Shown piece by piece: positions 27,674-35,326 of a DNA stretch of 64,000 nt; within the stretch, counting starts at the first letter, position 1; each line of letters opens with the position of its first letter. Under the pieces are notes generated by a model. That model was not told where the DNA came from. It made no database searches and saw only the letters and a program-made list of their open reading frames with translations. Source of the stretch: Marinobacter sp. SS5-14b (GTDB lineage Bacteria; Pseudomonadota; Gammaproteobacteria; Pseudomonadales; Oleiphilaceae); contig NZ_JASSVM010000002.1 of assembly GCF_030541005.1 (NCBI RefSeq), positions 724,501 to 788,500 of the forward strand. Direction: 5' to 3'. The translations under genes were made by a program, and so were the position numbers.

Positions 27674-28267
27674 TCAGAGACCGGTTTCGCGGCCCTGCGC
27701 CAGGCGGATCAGATTGTTTCGGTGGCGTACGACAATCAATAACGTCAGCAGACCAAACAGGGGTAAGGTGTTCGGTTCGAGAATGGCACTGATGATGGGG
27801 CCGCAACCGATAGCGACCAGCGATGCCAGCGCAGAAATTCTCCAGCGCCACATAATGACCGCCCACACGCAGGCCATGATCAGTGTGGTCAGCGGCGCCA
27901 GTGCCAGCCCGGCGCCCAGAGCAGTTGCTACCCCTTTCCCGCCCTTGAATCGAAAAAATACAGGAATCATGTGGCCGGTGACGGCGCACAGGGCAACCAT
28001 CGCCTGAACCAGGATGGACATGCCCGCCAGGTGAGCGAGCCATACCGGCAACCAGCCCTTGAAGGCATCCAGTACCAAAGTGGTCAGTGCCGGCTTCCAG
28101 CCCCCGGCCCGATACACGTTGGTGGCGCCGGGGTTGCCCGACCCTAAAGCTCGGGGGTCTGGCAGGTGCCAGGCCCGGCACACTGGAATCGCAAACAACA
28201 CTGACCCGGCAAGATACGCCCCAAAGCACAGCAGCACTGTCAGAATCGGATGGTTGGTCAGGTCCAT
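27674..28267 (-). CDS. plsY: Acyl-phosphate:glycerol-3-phosphate acyltransferase PlsY
   Basis: A 197-residue inner-membrane enzyme that acylates glycerol-3-phosphate with acyl-phosphate, the first step of phospholipid synthesis. About five membrane segments are visible. The catalytic motifs are present: LGSGNPGATNVYRAGG (glycerol-3-phosphate binding) and FFRFKGGKGVATALG (phosphate loop). It is divergent from folB with a 143-bp gap and ends 5 bp from tsaD. Confidence 0.95.
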   Translation of the reverse strand: MDLTNHPILTVLLCFGAYLAGSVLFAIPVCRAWHLPDPRALGSGNPGATNVYRAGGWKPALTTLVLDAFKGWLPVWLAHLAGMSILVQAMVALCAVTGHMIPVFFRFKGGKGVATALGAGLALAPLTTLIMACVWAVIMWRWRISALASLVAIGCGPIISAILEPNTLPLFGLLTLLIVVRHRNNLIRLAQGRETGL

Positions 28268-28410
28268 AGTGGTTCACAGCAGCGAAGACGCCGTTGGGCG
28301 TTCTGTGAGAAAATGCCCGCCCCGAAATCAGGCGAACAGGCAATCTGCCACAGTATCGCTTGCCTGTGCATTATTCAATCAGCCAAGAGTGGAAGGCTAG
28401 GGAGTCTGGT

Positions 28411-28770
28411 TTGACAGATGTTGTGCTCATCGAAGGCCTGGCGGTGGAAGCCGTCATCGGCGTGTTTGACTGGGAGCGAGAGGTGACTCAGCGTCTCCTG
28501 GTGGATCTGGAAATGGCCTGGGATAACCGGGTGCCGGCCGCCAGTGATAACGTGGCCGATGCGTTGGATTACGCTGCGGTGAGCGATCGGGTTGGCCGGT
28601 GCCTTCAGGAGCTGGAACCACAGCTTCTGGAAACGGCGGCCGAGGAAGTTGCCCGTATGCTGCAGCAGGAATTCGGCGTGGGCTGGCTTCGGCTGACGCT
28701 CAGAAAGCCGGGTGCGGTTCCCGCGGCAAACTCCGTGGGAGTGCGTATTGAGCGGGGCCGGCGTACATGA
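28411..28770 (+). CDS. folB: Dihydroneopterin aldolase
   Basis: A 119-residue enzyme cleaving 7,8-dihydroneopterin in folate synthesis. The start TTG 28411 (LTDVVLIEGLAVEAVIGVFD) follows GGGAG and gives the family length; the frame is open upstream. Conserved features include IGVFDWEREVTQRLLVDLE and the C-terminal LTLRKPGAVPAANSVGVRIER with the catalytic Lys. It overlaps the next gene, an HPPK homologue, by 4 bp (ATGA), so the two are translationally coupled. Confidence 0.93.
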   Translation: MTDVVLIEGLAVEAVIGVFDWEREVTQRLLVDLEMAWDNRVPAASDNVADALDYAAVSDRVGRCLQELEPQLLETAAEEVARMLQQEFGVGWLRLTLRKPGAVPAANSVGVRIERGRRT

Positions 28771-29282
28771 CCAGGGTGTACCTCAGCATTGGCAGCAATG
28801 TTGAACGATACCGGCACGTGGGTATGGCCCTGGATGCGTTGCAAGGCTGGTTTGGTGAGCTGGATATTTCTCCCGTGTACGAGAGCGAACCGGTCGGATT
28901 TGCCGGCTCGAACTTTCTGAATTTGGTCGTCGGTTTCAGCACGGAGCTCCCCTTGGCGGCGCTATCCCGGCAGTTGAAGCAGTTAGAACTTGATTGTGGC
29001 AGAGAACCGGAGGCGCCCAGGTTTAGCCCGCGTACCCTGGATCTGGACATTCTGACCTACGGAGATGCCGTTGGATTGGTTGCCGGTGTGGCGCTGCCCC
29101 GTGAGGATGTTCTCAAAAATGCGTTTGTCCTGAGGCCGCTGGCAGACATTGCGCCGCAGGAATGTCACCCGGTCGTCTGTGAACGTTACCAAAAGCTTTG
29201 GCAGGATTACGCCACCGACCAGAAGCTCTGGCCGGTGGATTTCGTCTGGAATGGTCGCCAGATTTCAAGCGTGATGCGCTGA
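28767..29282 (+). CDS. Divergent HPPK paralogue coupled to folB
   Basis: A 171-residue protein of the 6-hydroxymethyl-7,8-dihydropterin pyrophosphokinase family. The fold motifs YLSIGSNVERYRHV and SPRTLDLDILTYG, with the two metal-binding Asp, are kept. By simple alignment to E. coli FolK, Trp89 is Phe, His115 is Arg (PREDVLKNAF against PHYDMKNRGF) and Arg121 is Asn. A fully conserved folK exists at 32744, so this copy may have a changed activity or regulatory role. The same folB-HPPK pair follows plsY in Pseudomonas. Its end overlaps convergent pgi by 18 bp. Confidence 0.85.
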   Translation: MTRVYLSIGSNVERYRHVGMALDALQGWFGELDISPVYESEPVGFAGSNFLNLVVGFSTELPLAALSRQLKQLELDCGREPEAPRFSPRTLDLDILTYGDAVGLVAGVALPREDVLKNAFVLRPLADIAPQECHPVVCERYQKLWQDYATDQKLWPVDFVWNGRQISSVMR

Positions 29283-30926
29283 CCGGAACAAGTTGATCAG
29301 TTGGTCCGTTGCGCTGTCGTCTGAGGTGCCACTGTTCTCGTCGCCCAGCAGGCGGGGTAGGATTTCATTGCCCATTTGCTTGCCCAGCTCCACTCCCCAC
29401 TGGTCAAAACAGTCCACATCCCAGATAACGCTTTGCACAAAAGTGCGATGCTCATACAGCGCAATCAGTGCGCCCAGAGCTTCCGGTGTCAGCTTTTCCA
29501 TCAGCAGTATGTTGCTGGGCTTGTTGCCGGGGATGGCCTTGTGCGGTGCCAGCGCCTCGGCGTTGGGCCTGTCCATGCCGCTGTTGACCAGTTCCCGGAC
29601 GGCTTCTGCTTCAGTTTTGCCGGTCATCATGGCCCTTGCCTGGCTCAGGCAGTTAGCAAACAGGGCTGCATGGTGGTTTTCCACTGGATTGTGGGATTTG
29701 AGGGGGATGATGAAATCCGCTGGAATCAAACGGGTGCCCTGGTGCAGTAACTGGTGATAGGCGTGTTGGCCATTGGCGCCAACGCCTCCCCAGAGCACGG
29801 CGCCAGTCTGGTAGTCGACTGGCACCCCCTGTTGGGTCACCTGCTTGCCATTGCTTTCCATGTCCAGTTGCTGCAGGTGCTCGGGCAGGTGCTTCAGGTA
29901 CTCGTCGTAAGGCAGAACCGCGTGACTTTCGGCACCCCAGAAATTGTTGTTCCAGATGCTGAGCATGGCCATCACCACCGGCAGGTTCTGCTCGGCCGGG
30001 GTATCCCGGAAATGGCAGTCCATGGCATGGGCGCCGGCCAGCAAGGCTCGGAAGTTGTCGGCGCCCAGCATCAACGCAATAGGCAGGCCGATGGCAGACC
30101 ACAAAGAATAGCGCCCGCCAACCCAGTCCCACATCGGAAAAATGTTTTCCGGAGCCATGCCAAATTCCTGGGCAGCCGCTACGTTGGCGGTGACTGCCAG
30201 AAAGTGGTCGGCCACGGCGCTTTCACGACCACCGTGCGTAAGGAACCACTGCCTTGCGACCAGGCTGTTTTCAAGGGTTTCCTGAGTTCGGAAGGACTTT
30301 GACTGAACGAGAAAGAGCGTGGTTTCCGGGTTCAGTTGCGCCAGCGTTTCGGTGATGTCGGTGCCATCGATATTGGCCACGAAATGACAGCGCAGGTTGC
30401 CCTGCCAGTAGGGTTTCAATGCCGCTACAGCCAGCTTGGGGCCGAGGAAGGAGCCGCCGATGCCGATGCTGACTACGTCCGTGAAGGGCTTGCCGGTGTG
30501 CCCGACCCTTGTGCCGCACTGGATTTCGCTGACGAGTGTATCCATTCGTGCCAGTGTGGCATGCACTTCCGGAATGATGTCTGTGCCGTTGACCAGTACC
30601 CTTGAGCCTGCCGGTTGGCGTAATGCGGTGTGCAGGGCGGGCCGGTTTTCGGTGATGTTGACGGTGTTTCCGTTGAACAGGTCGGCCGTGCGCTGCTCCA
30701 GGCCGCAAACCCGGGCGAGATTGGCGAGCGCGTTCAGGGTTTCGTCAGTCAGCCGGTTGCGTGAAAAATCCAGAGTCAGCCCAGCGCCTTTGATCAGATA
30801 ACGCTGAGCGCGCTGGGGGTCCTCGCGGAACAGGTCACGCATGGCCAGGCCGGCCAGTTCATCCCTGTGCCGGGTCAACGCTTGCCATTCAGGCTTGTGC
30901 GTCAGTGGTGCCGGATTGTCTGGCAT
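29265..30926 (-). CDS. pgi: Glucose-6-phosphate isomerase
   Basis: A 553-residue enzyme interconverting glucose-6-phosphate and fructose-6-phosphate. Conserved signatures are present: SIGIGGSFLGPKLAVAAL, SKSFRTQETLENS, and the C-terminal DVDCFDQWGVELGKQMGNEI. The ATG at 30926 has an AAGGGA site 7 bp upstream and gives the normal length, so the in-frame start seven codons upstream was rejected. It lies 54 bp after panC and may be read as the last gene of a pcnB-folK-panB-panC-pgi run. Confidence 0.96.
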   Translation of the reverse strand: MPDNPAPLTHKPEWQALTRHRDELAGLAMRDLFREDPQRAQRYLIKGAGLTLDFSRNRLTDETLNALANLARVCGLEQRTADLFNGNTVNITENRPALHTALRQPAGSRVLVNGTDIIPEVHATLARMDTLVSEIQCGTRVGHTGKPFTDVVSIGIGGSFLGPKLAVAALKPYWQGNLRCHFVANIDGTDITETLAQLNPETTLFLVQSKSFRTQETLENSLVARQWFLTHGGRESAVADHFLAVTANVAAAQEFGMAPENIFPMWDWVGGRYSLWSAIGLPIALMLGADNFRALLAGAHAMDCHFRDTPAEQNLPVVMAMLSIWNNNFWGAESHAVLPYDEYLKHLPEHLQQLDMESNGKQVTQQGVPVDYQTGAVLWGGVGANGQHAYHQLLHQGTRLIPADFIIPLKSHNPVENHHAALFANCLSQARAMMTGKTEAEAVRELVNSGMDRPNAEALAPHKAIPGNKPSNILLMEKLTPEALGALIALYEHRTFVQSVIWDVDCFDQWGVELGKQMGNEILPRLLGDENSGTSDDSATDQLINLFRSAHHA

Positions 30927-30979
30927 CAGTGTGTCCCTTCTTTTCAATATGGCTTCTCGGGCCCGAGTAGCATTGTCGT

Positions 30980-31828
30980 TTAGCGCGTTACCGAGACGTT
31001 GTCGATCAACCGGGTAGTGCCCAGGAAAGCCGCTACCAGCAGAGTAAATTCTTTGTCGGTTTCCGCTGCAGGCTTCAGGGTCAGGCTGTTCACAATATTG
31101 AAGTAGTCAGGGCGAAGGCCGGCGCTGGTCAGGGCCTCTTTTGCTTCCTGTTCAAGCGACAGGAAATCGGAGCGGCCTTTTTCTACCTGAGTGGCGACAC
31201 TGGTAAGCACCTGATGCACTACGGGGGCAATGCGCCGCTCTTCACCCGACAGGTATCCGTTGCGGGAACTTTTGGCGAGGCCGTCTTCCTCCCGCACGGT
31301 GGGAGCCCCAACGATTTCGATCGGCATCATCAGGTCGCGGGTCATTTTGCGAATCACTGCGAGCTGTTGAAAATCTTTTTCGCCAAAAAAGGCGATGTCC
31401 GGCTGCACCATGTTGAACAGCATGGTGACCACCGTTGCGACACCTTCAAAGTGACCGGGCCGGCTGGCACCACAGTGGCCATCACTGACCTCCGGAACGA
31501 CCACTTTGGTTTGGTTGGCCAGGCCTTCGGGGTAGATTTCCGATACCGAGGGTGCGAATACCAGGGTGTTGCCCGCAGGCGCCAGCAGGTCCTGATCTTC
31601 TGCCAGGGTGCGGGGGTAGGTATCCAGGTCTTCACCGGCACCGAACTGCATGGGGTTCACGAAAATGCTGGTCACCACAATGTCAGCGGACTCAGTGGCC
31701 TTGCGCACCAACGATATATGGCCCTCATGCAGATTGCCCATAGTGGGCACCAGCGCAATGGTTTTACCCTGTTGGCGGTAGGCCCTCAGGATGCTGCGAA
31801 GTTCTTTAAGCGAATGTACGGTTCTCAT
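30980..31828 (-). CDS. panC: Pantothenate synthetase
   Basis: A 282-residue ligase that joins pantoate and beta-alanine with ATP to make pantothenate (vitamin B5). The HIGH-like motif is in [15 protein letters not shown], and the family motifs [19 protein letters not shown] and [14 protein letters not shown] are intact. It overlaps panB by 4 bp, indicating translational coupling. No panD is seen in the window. Confidence 0.97.
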   Translation of the reverse strand: MRTVHSLKELRSILRAYRQQGKTIALVPTMGNLHEGHISLVRKATESADIVVTSIFVNPMQFGAGEDLDTYPRTLAEDQDLLAPAGNTLVFAPSVSEIYPEGLANQTKVVVPEVSDGHCGASRPGHFEGVATVVTMLFNMVQPDIAFFGEKDFQQLAVIRKMTRDLMMPIEIVGAPTVREEDGLAKSSRNGYLSGEERRIAPVVHQVLTSVATQVEKGRSDFLSLEQEAKEALTSAGLRPDYFNIVNSLTLKPAAETDKEFTLLVAAFLGTTRLIDNVSVTR

Positions 31829-32619
31829 GCCTTGAACGTATGCTCCTCGGCGGGGAATGAGCGCTCTTTGACCGCTTTGGCATAGGCAGCGATGGCTTCC
31901 GGGATGGAGCTGGTCTCTGCCAGGAAGTTCTTCACAAAACGTGGTTTGCGGCCGGGTGTTACGCCCAGCATGTCGTGCAGCACCAATACCTGGCCATCGG
32001 TGTCAGACCCGGCGCCGATGCCAATGACGGGTGCTTTGACTGCCTGGGTGATGCGGGCAGCAAGGGGCGAGGGTACGCACTCAAGAAGAATGACATCTGC
32101 GCCCGCTGCTTCCAGTTCACAGGCGTGCTCGATCATTGCCTCGGCTGCTTTTTCGTCGCGGCCTTGTACCTTGTAACCGCCAAATTTGTTCACAAACTGT
32201 GGCGTCAGTCCCAGGTGCGCGCACACGGGTACGCCACGCTCACTCAGGGCTTCGATGGTGTCTTTCATCCAGTCTGTGCCTTCCAGCTTCACCATGTGAG
32301 CGCCTGCTCGCATCAGCTCTGCCGCATTATCCAGTGCATCAGCCACGGTGCCATAGGACATAAAGGGCATGTCGGCCATGATCAGGGCGCCCTGGTTGCC
32401 TTTTGCGACACAGCTGGTGTGGTAAACCATGTGCTCCATGGTTACTGGAAGTGTGCTGTCATGGCCCTGGAGTACCATTCCGAGCGAGTCACCAATGAGG
32501 ATTACATCCACGCCCGCTTCGCTGACCACCTGGGCAAAGGTGGAATCGTAAGAGGTAAGCGCTGAGAAGGCTTCGCCCTTTTGCTTGTATTCCCGCAGGG
32601 TATTGATGGTAACCGCCAT
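31825..32619 (-). CDS. panB: 3-methyl-2-oxobutanoate hydroxymethyltransferase
   Basis: A 264-residue enzyme making ketopantoate from alpha-ketoisovalerate and methylene-tetrahydrofolate. It carries [39 protein letters not shown] and the C-terminal [20 protein letters not shown] metal/substrate motifs. AGGATCTT precedes the ATG. The 124-bp gap to folK upstream may contain a separate promoter. The use of a folate cofactor fits its neighbours in folate synthesis. Confidence 0.97.
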   Translation of the reverse strand: MAVTINTLREYKQKGEAFSALTSYDSTFAQVVSEAGVDVILIGDSLGMVLQGHDSTLPVTMEHMVYHTSCVAKGNQGALIMADMPFMSYGTVADALDNAAELMRAGAHMVKLEGTDWMKDTIEALSERGVPVCAHLGLTPQFVNKFGGYKVQGRDEKAAEAMIEHACELEAAGADVILLECVPSPLAARITQAVKAPVIGIGAGSDTDGQVLVLHDMLGVTPGRKPRFVKNFLAETSSIPEAIAAYAKAVKERSFPAEEHTFKA

Positions 32620-32743
32620 AAGATCCTTGCCTTTTGGGTGGATGGGCCAGTAATGAGCCGGGGTCTTCCGGCATTCAGAGTGCTATTAGATTAATGCCGG
32701 GGTATATCTGACACAAGAGTAGCATGGAGTTGCATCCTGCGAT

Positions 32744-33244
32744 TCAGTCGCGCTGCATTAGCGGCGGCAGCTTTCTGAGATGATTGTCCGGACATTGTGT
32801 GCGCAGCTGGTCGATGCGCCGGCCGTCAGGCAGGGCAAGTTCCGGTGCGAGGTCCAGCAGCGGCTGAAGCACAAAGTCCCGGTTGGGCAGCTCGGCATGG
32901 GGCACGGTCAGCCGTTCGTGTGTGATGGCTTCCTGGCCATACAGCAGTAAATCCAGGTCCAGAGTGCGAGGGCCCCAGTGTTGTTTTCGCTCTCTGCCAT
33001 GGGCCTGCTCAATCGCTTGCAGGTGGTCGAGCAATTGCAGGGCGGGCAGCTTAGTGCTCAGCGCCACTGCCCCGTTCACGAAATCTGGCTGGTCTTGCGG
33101 GCCGACAGGGCGGCTGGCATAGAACGGCGACTGGGCCTGCAGCGTGGTTTCCGGTAGCCGGGCCAGTTCCATAACCGCCCGGGCTAGCTGGGCGGTGGGG
33201 TCTTGCAGGTTGCTGCCCAGGCCGACATACGCCACAACAGTCAC
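32744..33244 (-). CDS. folK: 6-hydroxymethyl-7,8-dihydropterin pyrophosphokinase
   Basis: A 166-residue HPPK that pyrophosphorylates the pterin before dihydropteroate synthesis. It matches E. coli FolK over its length: VGLGSNLQDP, RPVGPQDQPDFVNGAVAL, HWGPRTLDLDLLLYG with both metal Asp, and VPHAELPNRDFVLQPL with the conserved His and Arg. It is therefore the canonical enzyme, in contrast with the folB-linked copy at 28767. It overlaps pcnB by 4 bp, the same coupling as in Pseudomonas. Confidence 0.96.
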   Translation of the reverse strand: MTVVAYVGLGSNLQDPTAQLARAVMELARLPETTLQAQSPFYASRPVGPQDQPDFVNGAVALSTKLPALQLLDHLQAIEQAHGRERKQHWGPRTLDLDLLLYGQEAITHERLTVPHAELPNRDFVLQPLLDLAPELALPDGRRIDQLRTQCPDNHLRKLPPLMQRD

Positions 33245-34611
33245 TGCTGGGGTGGCCTTTTAACCGGGCTGCGCTTGCGGCGGCGCTTGCCAGGTGCGGT
33301 CGCTGACCCGAGTTGGGAGAGCATTTTCTCCTGACCACGCTCATCGACTTTCTGGAACTCTGTCCACCACGCGCCCAGTCCTGGCTCTATTTCGCCGGCC
33401 GCTTCCCGGACCAGCAGGAAGTCATAAGCCGCTCGAAACCGGGGGTGGGTGAGTGTCGCGAAGGCCCTTTTGCCTTGGCGTCTTGGGAGGCGAATCTGCA
33501 GTTCCCAGATTTCCTTCATCGGGCCGGAAAAGCGTTTGGGTATCGATGTGGCCTGCACCTGTCGACCAATCACCTTGCCGATAGCGCCGTGTAACGCGGG
33601 CTGAACCGGATCGCCATTATCCTGTCGGTGGCGCCATTCTGCCTGGAGTGCCGGCCACAGCATGGCGGCAAACAGGAAGTAGGGCGTTACGGATTTGCCC
33701 TGGGCTATGCGTGCATCGGTGTTGCGCAAGGCCTGGCGGATGAGCTCGTCGGACTCGCCGGCGTCAATGGCTTTGACGGTTTCCGGGAACAGCAGTGTCA
33801 GCAAACCGTAATCCTGAAGTAGCTGATACGTGGCTTCGCCATAGCCTGCAGAGAACAGCTTGAGCACTTCATCGAACAGCCGGGCGGAGGGGATATGGCC
33901 CAGTAGCGGGGCCAGGTCCCGGATGGGCGCTTCGGTTTCCCGCTCTATCTCGAAGCCCAGTTTGGCTGCAAATCTTACTGCCCTGAGCATGCGTACCGGG
34001 TCTTCACGGTAACGGGTTTCAGGGTCTCCGATCAGGCGGATCTGCCGGTTTTTGAGGTCCTGCATGCCATTGGCGAAGTCAATGATGGTGAAATCGCGGA
34101 TGCAGTAGTACAGCGCGTTAATGGTGAAGTCGCGCCGCAGGGCGTCTTCTTCCAGGTTGCCGTAAACGTTATCCCGAAGCAGTAAGCCGTGTTCACTGGT
34201 TTTGTGCTCGTCGTCAGCCGGGACATCGTCTGACGTAAGGGCGTTGCCCCGGAAGGTCGTTACCTCGATGACTTCCCGGCCAAAGACAACATGCACGATG
34301 CGGAAACGGCGGCCAATCAACCTGGAGTTGCGGAACAGGTCGTGTACTTCTTCGGGGGTGGCGTTGGTGGCAATGTCGAAATCTTTGGGCTTGCCGCCCA
34401 ACACAATATCGCGCACGCCGCCACCTACCAGGTAGGCTTCGTAACCAGACTTGTTCAGTCGGTGCAGAACCTTCTTGGCCGGCTCGCTGATCATCGAGCG
34501 GGATACGTTGTGTTGATCCCTGGGGATCTCTTGCCGCTGGTAGTGTCTGGCTTTCTTTTTCCCGTTGCCGGGCATGAAAGAGCGGAGTTTTTCTACAAGT
34601 CGTTTAGGCAT
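33241..34611 (-). CDS. pcnB: Poly(A) polymerase I
   Basis: A 456-residue nucleotidyltransferase that adds poly(A) tails and so promotes RNA decay. The N-terminal catalytic motifs are AYLVGGGVRDIVLGG and KDFDIATNATPEEV (metal Asp), followed by the RNA-binding head and a basic C-terminal tail (KRRRKRSPVKRPPQQ). It belongs to the pcnB-folK-panB-panC cluster. Its upstream gap of 715 bp contains the CrcZ-like RNA gene rather than a protein gene. Confidence 0.96.
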   Translation of the reverse strand: MPKRLVEKLRSFMPGNGKKKARHYQRQEIPRDQHNVSRSMISEPAKKVLHRLNKSGYEAYLVGGGVRDIVLGGKPKDFDIATNATPEEVHDLFRNSRLIGRRFRIVHVVFGREVIEVTTFRGNALTSDDVPADDEHKTSEHGLLLRDNVYGNLEEDALRRDFTINALYYCIRDFTIIDFANGMQDLKNRQIRLIGDPETRYREDPVRMLRAVRFAAKLGFEIERETEAPIRDLAPLLGHIPSARLFDEVLKLFSAGYGEATYQLLQDYGLLTLLFPETVKAIDAGESDELIRQALRNTDARIAQGKSVTPYFLFAAMLWPALQAEWRHRQDNGDPVQPALHGAIGKVIGRQVQATSIPKRFSGPMKEIWELQIRLPRRQGKRAFATLTHPRFRAAYDFLLVREAAGEIEPGLGAWWTEFQKVDERGQEKMLSQLGSATAPGKRRRKRSPVKRPPQQ

Positions 34612-34756
34612 GGAATTCCGTGTTTGCAGAGCGCAAAAAGAGGGATTTTAACGGTTTGCGCAGGAATTGCACATGTTTGGCTGATATTAGGCGGCTAAAT
34701 ACAGATATTGAGGGCGAGTTTCGTGCCAGCTGGGGCTTTTGTTTGGGCCATAAATC

Positions 34757-34786
34757 AAAAGGCGGATTCGTTTTCACGAACCCGCC
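34757..34786 (-). terminator. Intrinsic terminator of the CrcZ-like RNA
   Basis: 34761-34771 pairs with 34776-34786: an 11-bp stem with one G-U wobble and a GAAA loop on the minus strand, followed by TTTTGATTTAT. It ends a transcript that starts within the pcnB-cbrB gap, since no protein gene lies directly upstream. Confidence 0.88.
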
Positions 34787-35144
34787 CTGAAAGCGTTGAC
34801 GATCTGCATTATTTTTGTTGTTGCCGGGATTGTTCTGATTCTTTTATCCCCACCGTGCGCCCCAAGATAAGGGCTGTAAGCAACGCAAACGGAAAGCTTT
34901 GAATACAGTGAGTAGTCAGAAACATGGTGCGGGCTTTCAAAGCAGGTGTAGCGTCGCCTGTAAGACGATTCTTCTCCACATCTACAACTCGCACATGCTG
35001 TGGGACCACTAAAAAACATAGCACCCAAAACACTCAGTTCGCTTGCGTCCAGTTTTTGTTTTTGTTGGTGGACGCTCGTGCAGCTTTTTGTTTTTGTTTT
35101 TGTTTTGACGCTGCGTTGTCACTTTTGTTTTTGTTGTCGTGCGC
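34757..35144 (-). ncRNA. crcZ: CrcZ-like small RNA (Hfq/Crc decoy)
   Basis: In Pseudomonas CrcZ is about 400 nt, encoded between cbrB and pcnB, transcribed from a sigma-54 promoter under CbrB, and it sequesters the Hfq/Crc repressor through several A-rich CA motifs. This gap holds each element on the same strand: a GG-N10-GC promoter at 35154-35169 predicting a start near 35144, and an intrinsic terminator at 34757-34786, for about 388 nt. Four CA-motif clusters lie inside (plus-strand positions 35121-35137, 35084-35107, 35051-35068 and 34811-34823), of the form AACAACAAAAAC. Open frames here have no support. Identification rests on position, motif content and size, not on overall sequence similarity, which could not be tested. 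Confidence 0.82.
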
Positions 35145-35153
35145 TAATAAGAG

Positions 35154-35169
35154 TGCAGAGCTTGTGCCA
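35154..35169 (-). promoter_or_regulatory. Sigma-54 promoter of the CrcZ-like RNA
   Basis: The minus strand reads TGGCACAAGCTCTGCA, with TGGCAC at -24 and CTGCA at -12 and exactly 10 nt between GG and GC. This is a near-consensus RpoN promoter. The enhancer-binding protein is most likely CbrB, encoded immediately upstream. Confidence 0.8.
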
Positions 35170-35217
35170 GTTTTGGTAAGTCTTTGGTTAACAGTGAGTT
35201 ACGGATTTGTCAGTAAT

Positions 35218-35301
35218 AAGTGTTACCCCGTATTCGCCGAAAGTGTTACCCGTATCACGTTACCGTTCCGGAAAGTGTTACCGTGAGGAACATGCGGTAA
35301 C
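35218..35301. promoter_or_regulatory. GTTACC repeat cluster, candidate CbrB binding sites
   Basis: GTTACC occurs at 35222-35227, 35245-35250, 35259-35264 and 35277-35282, and inverted at 35296-35301. Three copies extend to AAGTGTTACC (35218, 35241 and 35273). The cluster begins about 50 bp upstream of the sigma-54 -24 box, at a normal enhancer distance, and just after the cbrB stop. Pseudomonas CbrB is reported to use multi-part sites with GTTAC-type cores. Confidence 0.65.
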
Positions 35302-35326
35302 AAATGATTCCGGGTTCATCTTTTGG

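Noticed and set aside
35051..35137. CRISPR or simple microsatellite in the TTTTTG repeats
   Set aside because: No conserved repeat/spacer pattern; the runs read as separated A/C-rich clusters on the minus strand, consistent with Hfq/Crc motifs.
34774..35286. Short ORFs of 74-120 codons in the pcnB-cbrB gap
   Set aside because: Low-complexity translations on both strands, no ribosome sites and no family resemblance; the region is better explained as a sigma-54-driven RNA gene with CA motifs and a terminator.
35218..35301. Insertion-sequence terminal repeats
   Set aside because: GTTACC-type repeats also occur at ends of some IS21/IS481-like elements, but no transposase remnant, second end or target duplication is visible, and the position before a sigma-54 promoter fits enhancer sites better.
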